Part shown: positions 37,668 to 47,096 of the stretch, in pieces
How positions within the stretch are numbered: position 1 is the first letter of the stretch
Layout of the letters: the number at the start of each line of letters is the position of its first letter
NCBI GenBank assembly: GCA_025057595.1
Contig: JANXBK010000004.1
Location: forward strand, 40,793 to 104,792
Direction of reading: 5' to 3'
Length of the DNA: 64,000 bases
Origin: Thermodesulfovibrio sp.
GTDB lineage: Bacteria > Nitrospirota > Thermodesulfovibrionia > Thermodesulfovibrionales > Thermodesulfovibrionaceae
Notes under the pieces: model-generated
What the model was told of the DNA's origin: nothing
Seen by the model: only the letters and a program-made list of their open reading frames with translations
The model's database searches: none
Position numbers and translations under genes: made by a program

Positions 37668-38764
37668 TGTACAGTGATGAAACATTATACTTTCTTGCAT
37701 TAAAGGAAGTTAAAACAATCGGCTCAGTTTTAGGTAAAAGACTAATAGAAAAATTTGGCTCTGCAAAGAAAGTTTTTACTTCAGAAACAGAAGAACTTTT
37801 ATCAGTAGAAGGCATCACATTAGAAAGAGCAAGAAATATAAAAAGTTTTAACAACTGGCAACACATTAATAATATTCTAAAAAAATGTGAAAAAGAAGGA
37901 ATAAAGATTTATTCATTAACACAGCCTGAGTATCCAAAGTTTTTAAGGGAGATTGTGGATCCTCCTTTAGTTTTATTCTGTAAAGGTAGCATTCAACCTC
38001 AAGATCATTTTGGTGTTGCAGTAGTTGGTTCAAGAAAGCCTACAGATTATGGAGTAAGAGTCACAGAAAAACTAACAGATCAAATAGCATCCTACGGCAT
38101 TACAGTTATAAGCGGACTTGCAAGAGGTATTGACTCAATTGCTCATAGCTCTGCTCTTAAAGCTCAAGGAAGAACTATAGCAGTACTGGGAAGCGGAGTT
38201 TCATATATTTATCCTCCTGAAAATAAATATTTAGCCGAAAAAATAGTGAGAAACGGAGCTATATTAAGTGAGTTTTATCCAGATGAAAAGCCTCAAAAGG
38301 AGCATTTTCCAAAAAGAAATAGAATTATAAGTGGAATGAGTATAGCAATATTGGTTACTGAAGCAGGAGAAAACTCGGGAGCTTTAATCACTGCCAGTTT
38401 TGCTTTAGATCAGGGCAGAGAAGTATTTGCAGTTCCAGGAAATATTACTTCTGAAAACTCTAAAGGTACCAATTTTTTAATAAAAAAAGGAGCTAAACTT
38501 GTTCAAACTGTGGAGGATATACTTGAAGAAATCAAACAGTTTATTCCATCATTAAAAGAGGCAATAATTAAATCGGATGAGAAGTTTATTGAGCTAAGGG
38601 AAGAAGAAAAAGTTATATTTGATATATTAAAAGAGCCTCATAGTATTGATGAGATAGTTTATAAGACGAGAAAAAATATATCAGAAATATTGGCTACTTT
38701 ACTGAATCTGGAAATAAAGGGAGCAGTTATAAAAATTGAAGGAAGATATGTAAGGAGGCATTAA
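37667..38764 (+). CDS. dprA: DNA processing protein DprA
   Basis: VVGSRKPTDYG, VISGLARGIDSIAHSSAL, FPKRNRIISGMS. Confidence 0.96.
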   Translation: MYSDETLYFLALKEVKTIGSVLGKRLIEKFGSAKKVFTSETEELLSVEGITLERARNIKSFNNWQHINNILKKCEKEGIKIYSLTQPEYPKFLREIVDPPLVLFCKGSIQPQDHFGVAVVGSRKPTDYGVRVTEKLTDQIASYGITVISGLARGIDSIAHSSALKAQGRTIAVLGSGVSYIYPPENKYLAEKIVRNGAILSEFYPDEKPQKEHFPKRNRIISGMSIAILVTEAGENSGALITASFALDQGREVFAVPGNITSENSKGTNFLIKKGAKLVQTVEDILEEIKQFIPSLKEAIIKSDEKFIELREEEKVIFDILKEPHSIDEIVYKTRKNISEILATLLNLEIKGAVIKIEGRYVRRH

Positions 38765-39039
38765 TGAAGTTTCTTGATTTTCTGAGAGTTCTTGCAAGGC
38801 AGTTAATTGACAACGATTACAATGATGAAGCCCTCAAAGACTTTTCATTATTTGATATTGATCTAAATCAAGTTAAGGAGGAGTTAAACTTTTTAGAAGG
38901 AAGCGAAATTATTGAGGTTGAAGAGATAGACATGATAAGAGCACTACTTGTGTATCTGCTTATGAGAGAGACTGATTTACCGGAGGATGATATATACAGT
39001 TTTATTTTTAGTAAAGGAAGAAAAATAATATGGAATTGA
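38764..39039 (+). CDS. Small hypothetical protein between dprA and topA
   Basis: 91 aa acidic helical ORF, starts at the end of dprA and overlaps topA start by 10 nt. Confidence 0.7.
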   Translation: MKFLDFLRVLARQLIDNDYNDEALKDFSLFDIDLNQVKEELNFLEGSEIIEVEEIDMIRALLVYLLMRETDLPEDDIYSFIFSKGRKIIWN

Positions 39040-41018
39040 GAGGCAAAAATTTAATAGTTGTTGAGTCTCCAGCAAAGGCAAAAACTATAAATAAGATTGT
39101 TGGAAATAGTTTCCAAGTAAAAGCCTGTATAGGCCATATCAAAGATCTTCCAGAGGATACTCTTGGAGTAGATATAGAAAATGGCTTTGAACCGCAGTAT
39201 ATAATAATTCCCGGCAAAGAAAAGATAGTTAATGATATAAGAAATTTAGCTCAAAAGGCTCAAAAGGTTTATATAGCAACTGATCCTGACAGAGAGGGGG
39301 AGGCAATTGCATATCATTTAGCTGAAGAGATGAAAATACCAGAAGAAAAGGTTTCAAGAGCTATATTTTATGAGATTACTCCACAAGCAGTCAAATATGC
39401 GATAGAAAATCCAACTAAAATTGACATGGATAAAGTTTACTCTCAACAAGCAAGAAGAATTCTTGACAGACTTGTAGGATACAGCTTAAGTCCCTTTCTT
39501 TGGAAAAAAATTCAAAAAGGGCTATCAGCTGGTAGAGTTCAATCTGTTGCTTTAAAGATGGTTGTTGAAAGAGAAAAGGAGATTCTTACTTTTGTACCTG
39601 AGCAGTATTGGAGTATAAGAGGCAAGTTTCTTTCTGAAAATGAAACAGTTACCGCGAATCTTCACAAATATAAGGGTCACTTAATCATAGAAAGAAAAGA
39701 AAAAAATAAGTTTTTAATTAAAACTGAAAATGAGGCTAAGAAAATATGCAATGATCTTAAGAATCTGAGCTATATGATTTCAAAAATAGAAAAAAAGAGA
39801 AAAAAGAAAAATCCTCCAGAGCCCTTTAGAACAGCAACTCTCCAATCTCAAGCAGCTTCTCAGTTAGGATTCTCCCCAAAGAAAACCATGATTATTGCTC
39901 AACAGCTTTATGAAGGTATACAAATAGAAGGTATTTTTTACGGACTGATTACTTATATGAGAACAGACTCTGTAAGGGTGGCAGAAGAAGCAAAAAATTG
40001 GGCAAGACAGATTATTGAGAAAAGTTTTGGTAAAGATTTTGTAGGTAAGGATAGAGAAACAAAAAAAATTAAAGTCTCACAGGATGCTCACGAATGTATA
40101 AGACCAACATATCCTGATAAAAACCCAGAAAGTATTAAATCCTACTTAACTAGGGATCAATACCTTCTTTATAAATTAATATGGGATAGATTTCTTGCAA
40201 GTCAGATGGCTCCTGCGGAGATTGAGCAAACTACTTATATTATTGAAGACAGTGACAGGATAGCACAGTTTCGTATAACTGGCTCAGTTGTAATTTTCCC
40301 GGGTTTTTTAATTCTTTACAAGGATGAAGAAAAAGAAGATGAAGTCTCTTTACCAAAATTAGAGGAAAAAACTTCTCTAAAACTTATTGAAATAACCTCT
40401 GAAAAGCATACTACAGAACCTCCTTCAAGATATTCAGAAGCAACTCTTGTAAAGGCTTTAGAAGAAAAGGGAATAGGAAGACCATCTACCTATGCAACTA
40501 TACTAAGTACAATTCAAGAAAGAGGTTATGTAAAAAAAATAAAACAGAAGCTTTATCCTACTTATCTTGGTTTTGTGGTAAGTGATCTTTTAGATAAATA
40601 TTTTCCAGAACTTATGGATTATAGTTTCACAGCAAAGATGGAAGAGGATCTTGACAGAATATCTTCTAAACAAATCCATTGGAGAGAAGTTATACAAAGC
40701 TTTTATAAAGGCTTTGAGAATGATCTAAAATTAGCACTTAAGGCTTCAATAAAAAATAAACCAAATGATATAAAAACCGAGATTTTATGTGAGAAATGTA
40801 ATAATCCTATGATTATTAAATGGAGTAGTAATAAGCCTTTTTTAGCTTGTTCAGGCTATCCTAACTGTAAAAATACAAAAAACATTGTCCTAATTGAAGA
40901 TGAAAATCGAGTTTGCTTTAATTTAAAACATAAAGTTAAAATAAATAAAAAAGCTGGGACCGAGCCTGCGCAACAGAGAGATGCGAACCCCGCCAGGTCC
41001 GGAAGGAAGCAACGGTAA
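39030..41018 (+). CDS. topA: DNA topoisomerase I
   Basis: LIVVESPAKAKTINKI, TDPDREGEAIAYHLA, YMRTDSVRV, GIGRPSTYATI, C-terminal C4 zinc finger (CEKCNNPM...CSGYPNC). Stop codon falls inside the SRP RNA gene. Confidence 0.95.
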   Translation: MELRGKNLIVVESPAKAKTINKIVGNSFQVKACIGHIKDLPEDTLGVDIENGFEPQYIIIPGKEKIVNDIRNLAQKAQKVYIATDPDREGEAIAYHLAEEMKIPEEKVSRAIFYEITPQAVKYAIENPTKIDMDKVYSQQARRILDRLVGYSLSPFLWKKIQKGLSAGRVQSVALKMVVEREKEILTFVPEQYWSIRGKFLSENETVTANLHKYKGHLIIERKEKNKFLIKTENEAKKICNDLKNLSYMISKIEKKRKKKNPPEPFRTATLQSQAASQLGFSPKKTMIIAQQLYEGIQIEGIFYGLITYMRTDSVRVAEEAKNWARQIIEKSFGKDFVGKDRETKKIKVSQDAHECIRPTYPDKNPESIKSYLTRDQYLLYKLIWDRFLASQMAPAEIEQTTYIIEDSDRIAQFRITGSVVIFPGFLILYKDEEKEDEVSLPKLEEKTSLKLIEITSEKHTTEPPSRYSEATLVKALEEKGIGRPSTYATILSTIQERGYVKKIKQKLYPTYLGFVVSDLLDKYFPELMDYSFTAKMEEDLDRISSKQIHWREVIQSFYKGFENDLKLALKASIKNKPNDIKTEILCEKCNNPMIIKWSSNKPFLACSGYPNCKNTKNIVLIEDENRVCFNLKHKVKINKKAGTEPAQQRDANPARSGRKQR

Positions 41019-41053
41019 GCATTCTACTCTGGGTGCCGCAGTAACTCGGTCCC
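40956..41053 (+). ncRNA. ffs: Bacterial small signal recognition particle RNA
   Basis: Conserved domain IV CGAACCCCGCCAGGTCCGGAAGGAAGCAACGGTAAGC; 9-bp terminal stem gggaccgag/ctcggtccc. Confidence 0.95.
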
Positions 41054-41062
41054 TTTTAAAAG

Positions 41063-42568
41063 ATGGCTTATCTTGGACTTGCAAGAAAGTATAGACCACA
41101 AAAATTCTCCGATTTAGTTGGACAAGACATAGTTGTAAAAATTCTAAAAAATTCCATAAAAACTGGGAAAATATCTCATGCCTACATATTCTCTGGTCCA
41201 AAAGGGGTTGGAAAAACATCAACTGCAAGAATTCTCGCAAAAGCACTTAATTGTCTTAATTTAAATGAAAAACCTTGTGATATATGTCAGCCTTGTATCT
41301 CTGTAAAAGAAGGCAAAGCAATGAGTGTAATAGAGATAGATGCTGCTTCCCACACATCAGTTGAAAATATAAGAGAATTAAGGGAAAACATCAGATATGC
41401 ATCAGCAGATGGAGTTTATAAAGTTTACATAATTGATGAAGCCCACATGTTAAGTCAAGCTGCTTTTAATGCATTTCTTAAAACTCTTGAAGAGCCTCCG
41501 CCTCATGTGGTTTTTGTATTAGCAACCACAGAGCCTAAAAAAATTCCTATTACTGTGCTTAGTAGATGTCAACATCTTCAGTTCAAAAGGATACCTATAA
41601 ATCTCATAAAAGAAAGATTAAAAGTTATTTGCGAAACAGAAAATATAAAAGCAGAAGAAGAAGCTCTTTATACGATAGCTACCTACTCTGAAGGAAGTAT
41701 GAGAGATGCCTTAATGCTTCTTGATCAAATAACCTCTTTTAGTGAAGTTGTAACTTCAAAAGAAGTTAATCTTTTACTCGATAAAACAGATATAAAAATC
41801 CTTTATGAGCTTACTGATGCCTTAGTGAATGGTGAAAAAGAAAGAATATTAAAACAAATTGAAGAATTAAATGACGCAGGATTTGATTTTAAGCTTTTGG
41901 TTAGAGATTTAATATACTTTTTAAGAAACTTTTTAATTTTTAAAATAACAAAAAGCTCAATCGGTATGGAGGAAGTTGAAGTTGAATTTTTCAAAAAATT
42001 GAGTAAAAAAGTCTCAGAAGACTACATTATTTTACTTCTTAAAGAACTCATTAGCTCCGAAAATACTATAAAAACTTCATATTTTCCAAGAATTATACTG
42101 GAGTTAACCTTACTTAAATTAACTCTTCTTTCACACTTCAGAAACATTGATGAAGTTATTAGGGAAATTAAAGAATCAAGCCCCAAAATATTTTATGAAG
42201 AAACTGGTAAAGAAAAAACCTTAACTTATAGCGATTGGTTAAAATGTTTAGAAAAAATTGAGTCAGAAAATTTTTCACTTTCAACAAAATTGAAACATGC
42301 TGAGGTTATAATTTCAGACAAAGAGATTTTATTAATTTTTGAGAGCAATTCCCCCTTTTTAGACTCCGTAAAAGAGTCCTTGCCTCAAATTAACTCTCTG
42401 TTGAAAGATTTCTCTTATGATGTTAAGATAACTATAAAGGAAAAGGAAACTAAAAAAAAGAATAATAAGGATGAAATTTTAACCAATCCTTTAATAAAGA
42501 AAACTTTACAGCTTTTTGATGGAAGAATTTTAAATATAATACCTAAAAGGGGAGGAGATAATGTCTAA
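41063..42568 (+). CDS. dnaX: DNA polymerase III subunits gamma/tau
   Basis: YRPQKFSDLVGQ, SGPKGVGKTSTARILAKALNC, zinc-binding cysteines, IDEAHMLSQAAFNAFLKTLEEPP. Confidence 0.97.
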   Translation: MAYLGLARKYRPQKFSDLVGQDIVVKILKNSIKTGKISHAYIFSGPKGVGKTSTARILAKALNCLNLNEKPCDICQPCISVKEGKAMSVIEIDAASHTSVENIRELRENIRYASADGVYKVYIIDEAHMLSQAAFNAFLKTLEEPPPHVVFVLATTEPKKIPITVLSRCQHLQFKRIPINLIKERLKVICETENIKAEEEALYTIATYSEGSMRDALMLLDQITSFSEVVTSKEVNLLLDKTDIKILYELTDALVNGEKERILKQIEELNDAGFDFKLLVRDLIYFLRNFLIFKITKSSIGMEEVEVEFFKKLSKKVSEDYIILLLKELISSENTIKTSYFPRIILELTLLKLTLLSHFRNIDEVIREIKESSPKIFYEETGKEKTLTYSDWLKCLEKIESENFSLSTKLKHAEVIISDKEILLIFESNSPFLDSVKESLPQINSLLKDFSYDVKITIKEKETKKKNNKDEILTNPLIKKTLQLFDGRILNIIPKRGGDNV

Positions 42569-42905
42569 AAAAATATTTGGAGAGATAATGAGGCAGGCCC
42601 AGAAGATTCAACAAGAGGTTCAAAAAAAACAAGAAGAGATAAAAAAATTAACAGTTGAAGCAACTTCTGGTGGAGGAATGGTGACAGTAAAAGCTAATGG
42701 TGCTGGTGAGATTGTTTCAATTAAGATTGAAAAGGAAGTTGTTAATCCAGATGATATTGAAATGTTAGAAGATCTTGTTTTAGCTGCGGTCAACGAAGCT
42801 TTAAGAAAAGCTCATGAGCTTGCTCAATCAGAGATGGCTAAACTTTCTCTACCATTTAATCTTCCAGGAGTACCTGACCTAGGTAGTCTTTTTGGAAAAC
42901 TATGA
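42561..42905 (+). CDS. YbaB/EbfC family nucleoid-associated protein
   Basis: QAQKIQQEVQKKQEEI..., TSGGGMVTVKANGAGEIVSIKI; dnaX-ybaB-recR synteny. Confidence 0.96.
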   Translation: MSKKIFGEIMRQAQKIQQEVQKKQEEIKKLTVEATSGGGMVTVKANGAGEIVSIKIEKEVVNPDDIEMLEDLVLAAVNEALRKAHELAQSEMAKLSLPFNLPGVPDLGSLFGKL

Positions 42906-43495
42906 GTAATCCTCTTGAAAATCTAATAGAAAATCTATCTAAGCTACCTGGTATAGGAAGAAGAACCGCTCAAAGATTAGCATTTTTTATAATGAATATG
43001 TCTGATAAAGATGCTCTAAGTTTAGCTCACTCAATTATTAATCTAAAAAAAAAGGCAAAATACTGTTCCACTTGTTTTAATATAACAGATCAAGAAAAAT
43101 GCAATATTTGCTCTGATCCTGAAAGAGACTCCTCAATCATATGTGTTGTTGAAGAGCCAAGCAATATAGTACTGTTTGAGAAAACAGGATACAGAGGAGT
43201 ATACCATGTACTTGGTAAAACTCTTTGTCCTGTGAATGGATTAGATTCTGAAAAAATTCGTTTGAAAGAGCTTGAAGAAAGAATTAAAAGTAGCAAAGTT
43301 AACGAAATTATTATAGCTACAAGCCCAAATACAAAAGGAGAGTTTACAGCTCAATGGATAATAGATATATTAAAAAAGTATAATTTAAAAATTTCTCGGA
43401 TTGCTTACGGTGTTCCGATAGGTATTGATTTAGAGTTTGCAGATGAAATAACTTTGTTAAAAGCCTTAGAAGGAAGAAAAATTATAAATGTCTGA
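42902..43495 (+). CDS. recR: Recombination protein RecR
   Basis: LSKLPGIGRRTAQRLAFF, C4 zinc finger, Toprim ICVVEEPSNIV. Confidence 0.97.
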   Translation: MSNPLENLIENLSKLPGIGRRTAQRLAFFIMNMSDKDALSLAHSIINLKKKAKYCSTCFNITDQEKCNICSDPERDSSIICVVEEPSNIVLFEKTGYRGVYHVLGKTLCPVNGLDSEKIRLKELEERIKSSKVNEIIIATSPNTKGEFTAQWIIDILKKYNLKISRIAYGVPIGIDLEFADEITLLKALEGRKIINV

Positions 43496-44195
43496 CGAAT
43501 TCAAAAAGAGAAGATTAGAGTTAGGCAAAACTATTGAGGAGATTTCTAACGAAACAAAGATTAAAAAAAGTTATTTATTAGCTATTGAGGAATCAAAATT
43601 TGATGAGCTTCCAATAGAAGTCTACTCAAAATCCTACATAAAAACTTATGCCCAACTGCTTGGTATAGATCCTCAAAAAAAACTCGCAGAGTATGACAAC
43701 TATCTAAGAAAAGTTAAAGAAAAAATGAAAAAAAACGAGACTCAAGAAGCATCTAAAAGGCAAAACAAAATCTTTCAAAGAATACCTCAATGGAGTTTAA
43801 CTTTAGTAATAATAATTGTAGGTTTTCTTCTTATTTTTTTAATTAATCAGATTCTTAAAACTGAGAAATCTTTACCACCACCTCCAACTTCTACCCAACA
43901 AACTAAGATGATACCAAAAGTTGAGGAAAAATTAACAGAAACACAACCACAAGAACAAACTTTAGTTGTCGAAGCAACTGATAAGGTCTGGATGAGAGTA
44001 GTCATAGACAATAGAGAGAAAAAAGAGTTTCTACTTAATCCAGGAGAAAAGATAGAACTAAAAGCCTATAATTCCTTTAAGCTTCATGTTGGCAATGCCG
44101 GCGGAGTAAAAATCTCTTTTAATGGAAAAGAGATTGGTCAAATAGGTAAAATCGGCCAAGTTGTACATCTTGATTTACCACAGGATAAAAATTGA
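43488..44195 (+). CDS. RodZ-like HTH protein with TM and DUF4115-like C-terminus
   Basis: ELGKTIEEISNETKIKKSYLLAIEESKFDELP...YIKTYAQLLGID, TM, C-terminal KVWMRVVIDNREKKEFLLNPGEKIELKA. Confidence 0.88.
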   Translation: MSDEFKKRRLELGKTIEEISNETKIKKSYLLAIEESKFDELPIEVYSKSYIKTYAQLLGIDPQKKLAEYDNYLRKVKEKMKKNETQEASKRQNKIFQRIPQWSLTLVIIIVGFLLIFLINQILKTEKSLPPPPTSTQQTKMIPKVEEKLTETQPQEQTLVVEATDKVWMRVVIDNREKKEFLLNPGEKIELKAYNSFKLHVGNAGGVKISFNGKEIGQIGKIGQVVHLDLPQDKN

Positions 44196-46279
44196 AAGCT
44201 GATTTAGTATTAGAGTTTATAAAAAAGGTAGGCAGACCTGTCAGCTTTAAAGATATATCTGAAGAGTTATCTTTAAAAGCCTCTGAAAGAAAAAAACTTA
44301 AAAGAGTTTTAAAGGATTTACTTTCAGAAGGCAAGATAATCAGGAACAGAAAAGGACTTTATTTACCTATTAAAGAAGTTAAACTTATAACCGGATATTT
44401 TGAAGCTCATAAAGAAGGCTTTGGTTTTGTTGTACCCGATTCTCCTAGAGAGAAAGATCTTTTCATACCTCCTTATGCTACTGGTGGTGCAATGCATGGT
44501 GACAGAGTAGTGGTAAGAGTTGAACATAAAAGAAGAAAGGAAGGAAGAATTATAAGAATTATTGAGAGAAGTACAAAGAGAGTAGTTGGAAAAGTTGAAA
44601 AATCCGGTCCTCTTTTCTATATCCAACCAAAAAAAAGATATTTAAATCAACAAATAATTATTCATCCTGACGATAAAAAACTAAAAGTAGGAGACTTAGT
44701 TTTAGGAGAGATAGTTACATATCAAACAGGACAGAAACCTTTGGTTGCAAGAGTAATTAAAGTTTTTGAAAAACCTAAAAATCCCAAAGACGAGATAGAG
44801 ATTTTACTGTATGAATATGATTTACCGAAAAAATTCTCTCAAGAAGCCTTATCATCAGCTAAGATTTTATTAGAAAAAGGTATTTCAAAGGCACAAATTA
44901 AAAATAGAAGAGATTTAAGACAGCTTCCTACTGTTACAATAGATGGAGAAAACGCAAAAGATTTTGATGATGCTGTCTCAATAAAGAAAACAAAAGACAG
45001 ATATATTTTATGGGTTCATATAGCTGATGTTAGTCATTATGTAAAATGGGACTCTGTTTTAGATAAAGAGGCTAAACAAAGAGGAACAAGTGTATATCTT
45101 CCAGACAGAGTCATTCCAATGTTACCACCTGCATTAAGCGAGAACTTATGTAGTCTTCTTCCTAAAACTCCAAGATTAACTTTCACTGTTGAATTACATT
45201 TTGATAATTCAGGAGAGCGAAAAGAGGCATACTTTTATCCAAGCCTTATTCAAACACAAGAAAGAATGACTTATACTTCTGTTAAGAAAATCTTAATTGA
45301 TAAAGACAAAGAAGAGATAAAAAAATATAAAGATTTAGTAGAGATCTTTGAAATTATGGCAGAACTTTGTGAACTTCTAAAAGATAGACGAAAAAGGAGA
45401 GGAAGTCTTGATTTCGATCTTCCAGAACCTGAGGTTTTAATAGATTTAAAAGGAGATCCTCAAGCAATAATTAAAGCTGAAAGAAATCTTGCTCATTTTA
45501 TAATTGAAGAATTCATGATAGCAACTAACGAAGCTGTCGCAGAATTCTTATACTCAAAAGGTATTCCTTCTATATATAGAATCCATGAAGAGCCAGAGCC
45601 TGTTAAGATTCAACATCTGACAAAAATAGTAAGAAATTTAGGATTAATAAATAAAGATGTTAAAACAAGAGATTTTCCAGAGATATTACAACTGGTAAAA
45701 GGAACCGAATATGAAGAGATTATAAACTATCTTTTATTGAGAAGTTTAAAACAAGCTAAATACAGTCCTGAAAATGTTGGACATTTTGGACTTGCTTCAG
45801 AATTCTATACACATTTTACCTCTCCAATAAGAAGATATCCTGATCTCGTAGTGCATAGAATTCTTAAAGAGGTTTTAAAGAATGGAAAAATTTCAAAACA
45901 AAGACAGAGTTATCTTGAAGAGATTCTTCCTGAAATAGCAATTCATAGCTCAAAAACAGAAAGACAAGCTGATGAAGTAGAAAGAGATGCTATTCAAATA
46001 ATGAGAGTATGGTTTATGAAAGACAAAGTTGGTGAAAAGTTTGATGGAAAAGTAATAATGGTTACTTCTGAAGGTTTAAGAATCAGACTTAATGAATATT
46101 TTGTTGAAGGCTTCCTACCTATTTCGCACATGACTGATGATTTTTACCAATTTGATGAAAATAGATACTTACTTTTCGGATTAAAAAGAAAAAGAAAATT
46201 TACGATTGGCACACCAGTTAAAATATTAGTTTCAAAAGTAAACATTGAAGAAAGAGAGATTATTTTTGACCTTTTATAA
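44192..46279 (+). CDS. rnr: Ribonuclease R
   Basis: GYFEAHKEGFGFVVPD, TIDGENAKDFDDAVSI, TSPIRRYPDLVVHRIL, S1 domain. Confidence 0.96.
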   Translation: MKADLVLEFIKKVGRPVSFKDISEELSLKASERKKLKRVLKDLLSEGKIIRNRKGLYLPIKEVKLITGYFEAHKEGFGFVVPDSPREKDLFIPPYATGGAMHGDRVVVRVEHKRRKEGRIIRIIERSTKRVVGKVEKSGPLFYIQPKKRYLNQQIIIHPDDKKLKVGDLVLGEIVTYQTGQKPLVARVIKVFEKPKNPKDEIEILLYEYDLPKKFSQEALSSAKILLEKGISKAQIKNRRDLRQLPTVTIDGENAKDFDDAVSIKKTKDRYILWVHIADVSHYVKWDSVLDKEAKQRGTSVYLPDRVIPMLPPALSENLCSLLPKTPRLTFTVELHFDNSGERKEAYFYPSLIQTQERMTYTSVKKILIDKDKEEIKKYKDLVEIFEIMAELCELLKDRRKRRGSLDFDLPEPEVLIDLKGDPQAIIKAERNLAHFIIEEFMIATNEAVAEFLYSKGIPSIYRIHEEPEPVKIQHLTKIVRNLGLINKDVKTRDFPEILQLVKGTEYEEIINYLLLRSLKQAKYSPENVGHFGLASEFYTHFTSPIRRYPDLVVHRILKEVLKNGKISKQRQSYLEEILPEIAIHSSKTERQADEVERDAIQIMRVWFMKDKVGEKFDGKVIMVTSEGLRIRLNEYFVEGFLPISHMTDDFYQFDENRYLLFGLKRKRKFTIGTPVKILVSKVNIEEREIIFDLL

Positions 46280-47009
46280 ATAAAACCTCGTAAGTTGCAT
46301 AAATTCCCTTGAAATTACCGAATTTTTCTTTATAAAGTTTACAGAAATTTAAAAAGGAGCTTTTGCCAGAAAACTTCTTATTTAAGGTATAATTTGTCCC
46401 TGTCAACTTCAGTGATAATAACAACTCTTTAGGATCGGCATATTTCTCAGTATAAATCTTGACTTCATAATAAAAGTTAAGTTCTAATTTTTTTAGAATT
46501 CCTAAATAAAATGATACTTCTTTTAAGGGGTAATAAGAACCAAATCCAGAATTAAGACATACCTCTTTAAACTCTTTTAAAGTTTTAGAGGTAAATAAAG
46601 AAAAATAGAATTTTCCATCTTTTTTTAGAGTCTCAAAAAGAGGAGAAAAACTTTCTTCTTGATTTTCGAGCCAATGAAGTGTGGAAGAACTTACAATAAG
46701 GTCTGCCACTTCCTTCCTAAATGGCATCTTTTCTGCCTGAGCATTTATAAGAAAATGTCTTTTGTCAAAATTGCTTTTTAGTCTCTTTAAAAGTTCAAAG
46801 GAGATGTCAATATGAAAAAATTTCTCAAAGGTAATTCTTTTAGTAAGTAACTTAGTTAAAAAACCTCCTCCACTTCCTATTTCAATAACATTCGGATAAT
46901 GTTTCTCCTCTATCATATTTAAAAGATCTATAGCTACCTTTTTCTGTATAGTAGATGCAACTTCATATGTTGAAGCTGCTTTATCAAAATAAAATTTTAA
47001 TTTTTTCAT
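46260..47009 (-). CDS. Class I SAM-dependent methyltransferase (BioC-like)
   Basis: YFDKAASTYEVASTIQKKVA, IEIGSGGGFLTKLL, ADLIVSSSTLHWL. Confidence 0.82.
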   Translation of the reverse strand: MKKLKFYFDKAASTYEVASTIQKKVAIDLLNMIEEKHYPNVIEIGSGGGFLTKLLTKRITFEKFFHIDISFELLKRLKSNFDKRHFLINAQAEKMPFRKEVADLIVSSSTLHWLENQEESFSPLFETLKKDGKFYFSLFTSKTLKEFKEVCLNSGFGSYYPLKEVSFYLGILKKLELNFYYEVKIYTEKYADPKELLLSLKLTGTNYTLNKKFSGKSSFLNFCKLYKEKFGNFKGIYATYEVLFIKGQK

Positions 47010-47096
47010 AAAAAATAATTTAACATTTCTGTTGGAGTATTTTAAAATATAGTGTTATGTTAATATATTTATTGACAACTTAAGGAGGGAAAAATT

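Noticed and set aside
40923-41246. 107-aa minus-strand ORF over topA end, SRP RNA and dnaX start
   Set aside because: Antisense to two strong CDS and a conserved RNA; no family features.
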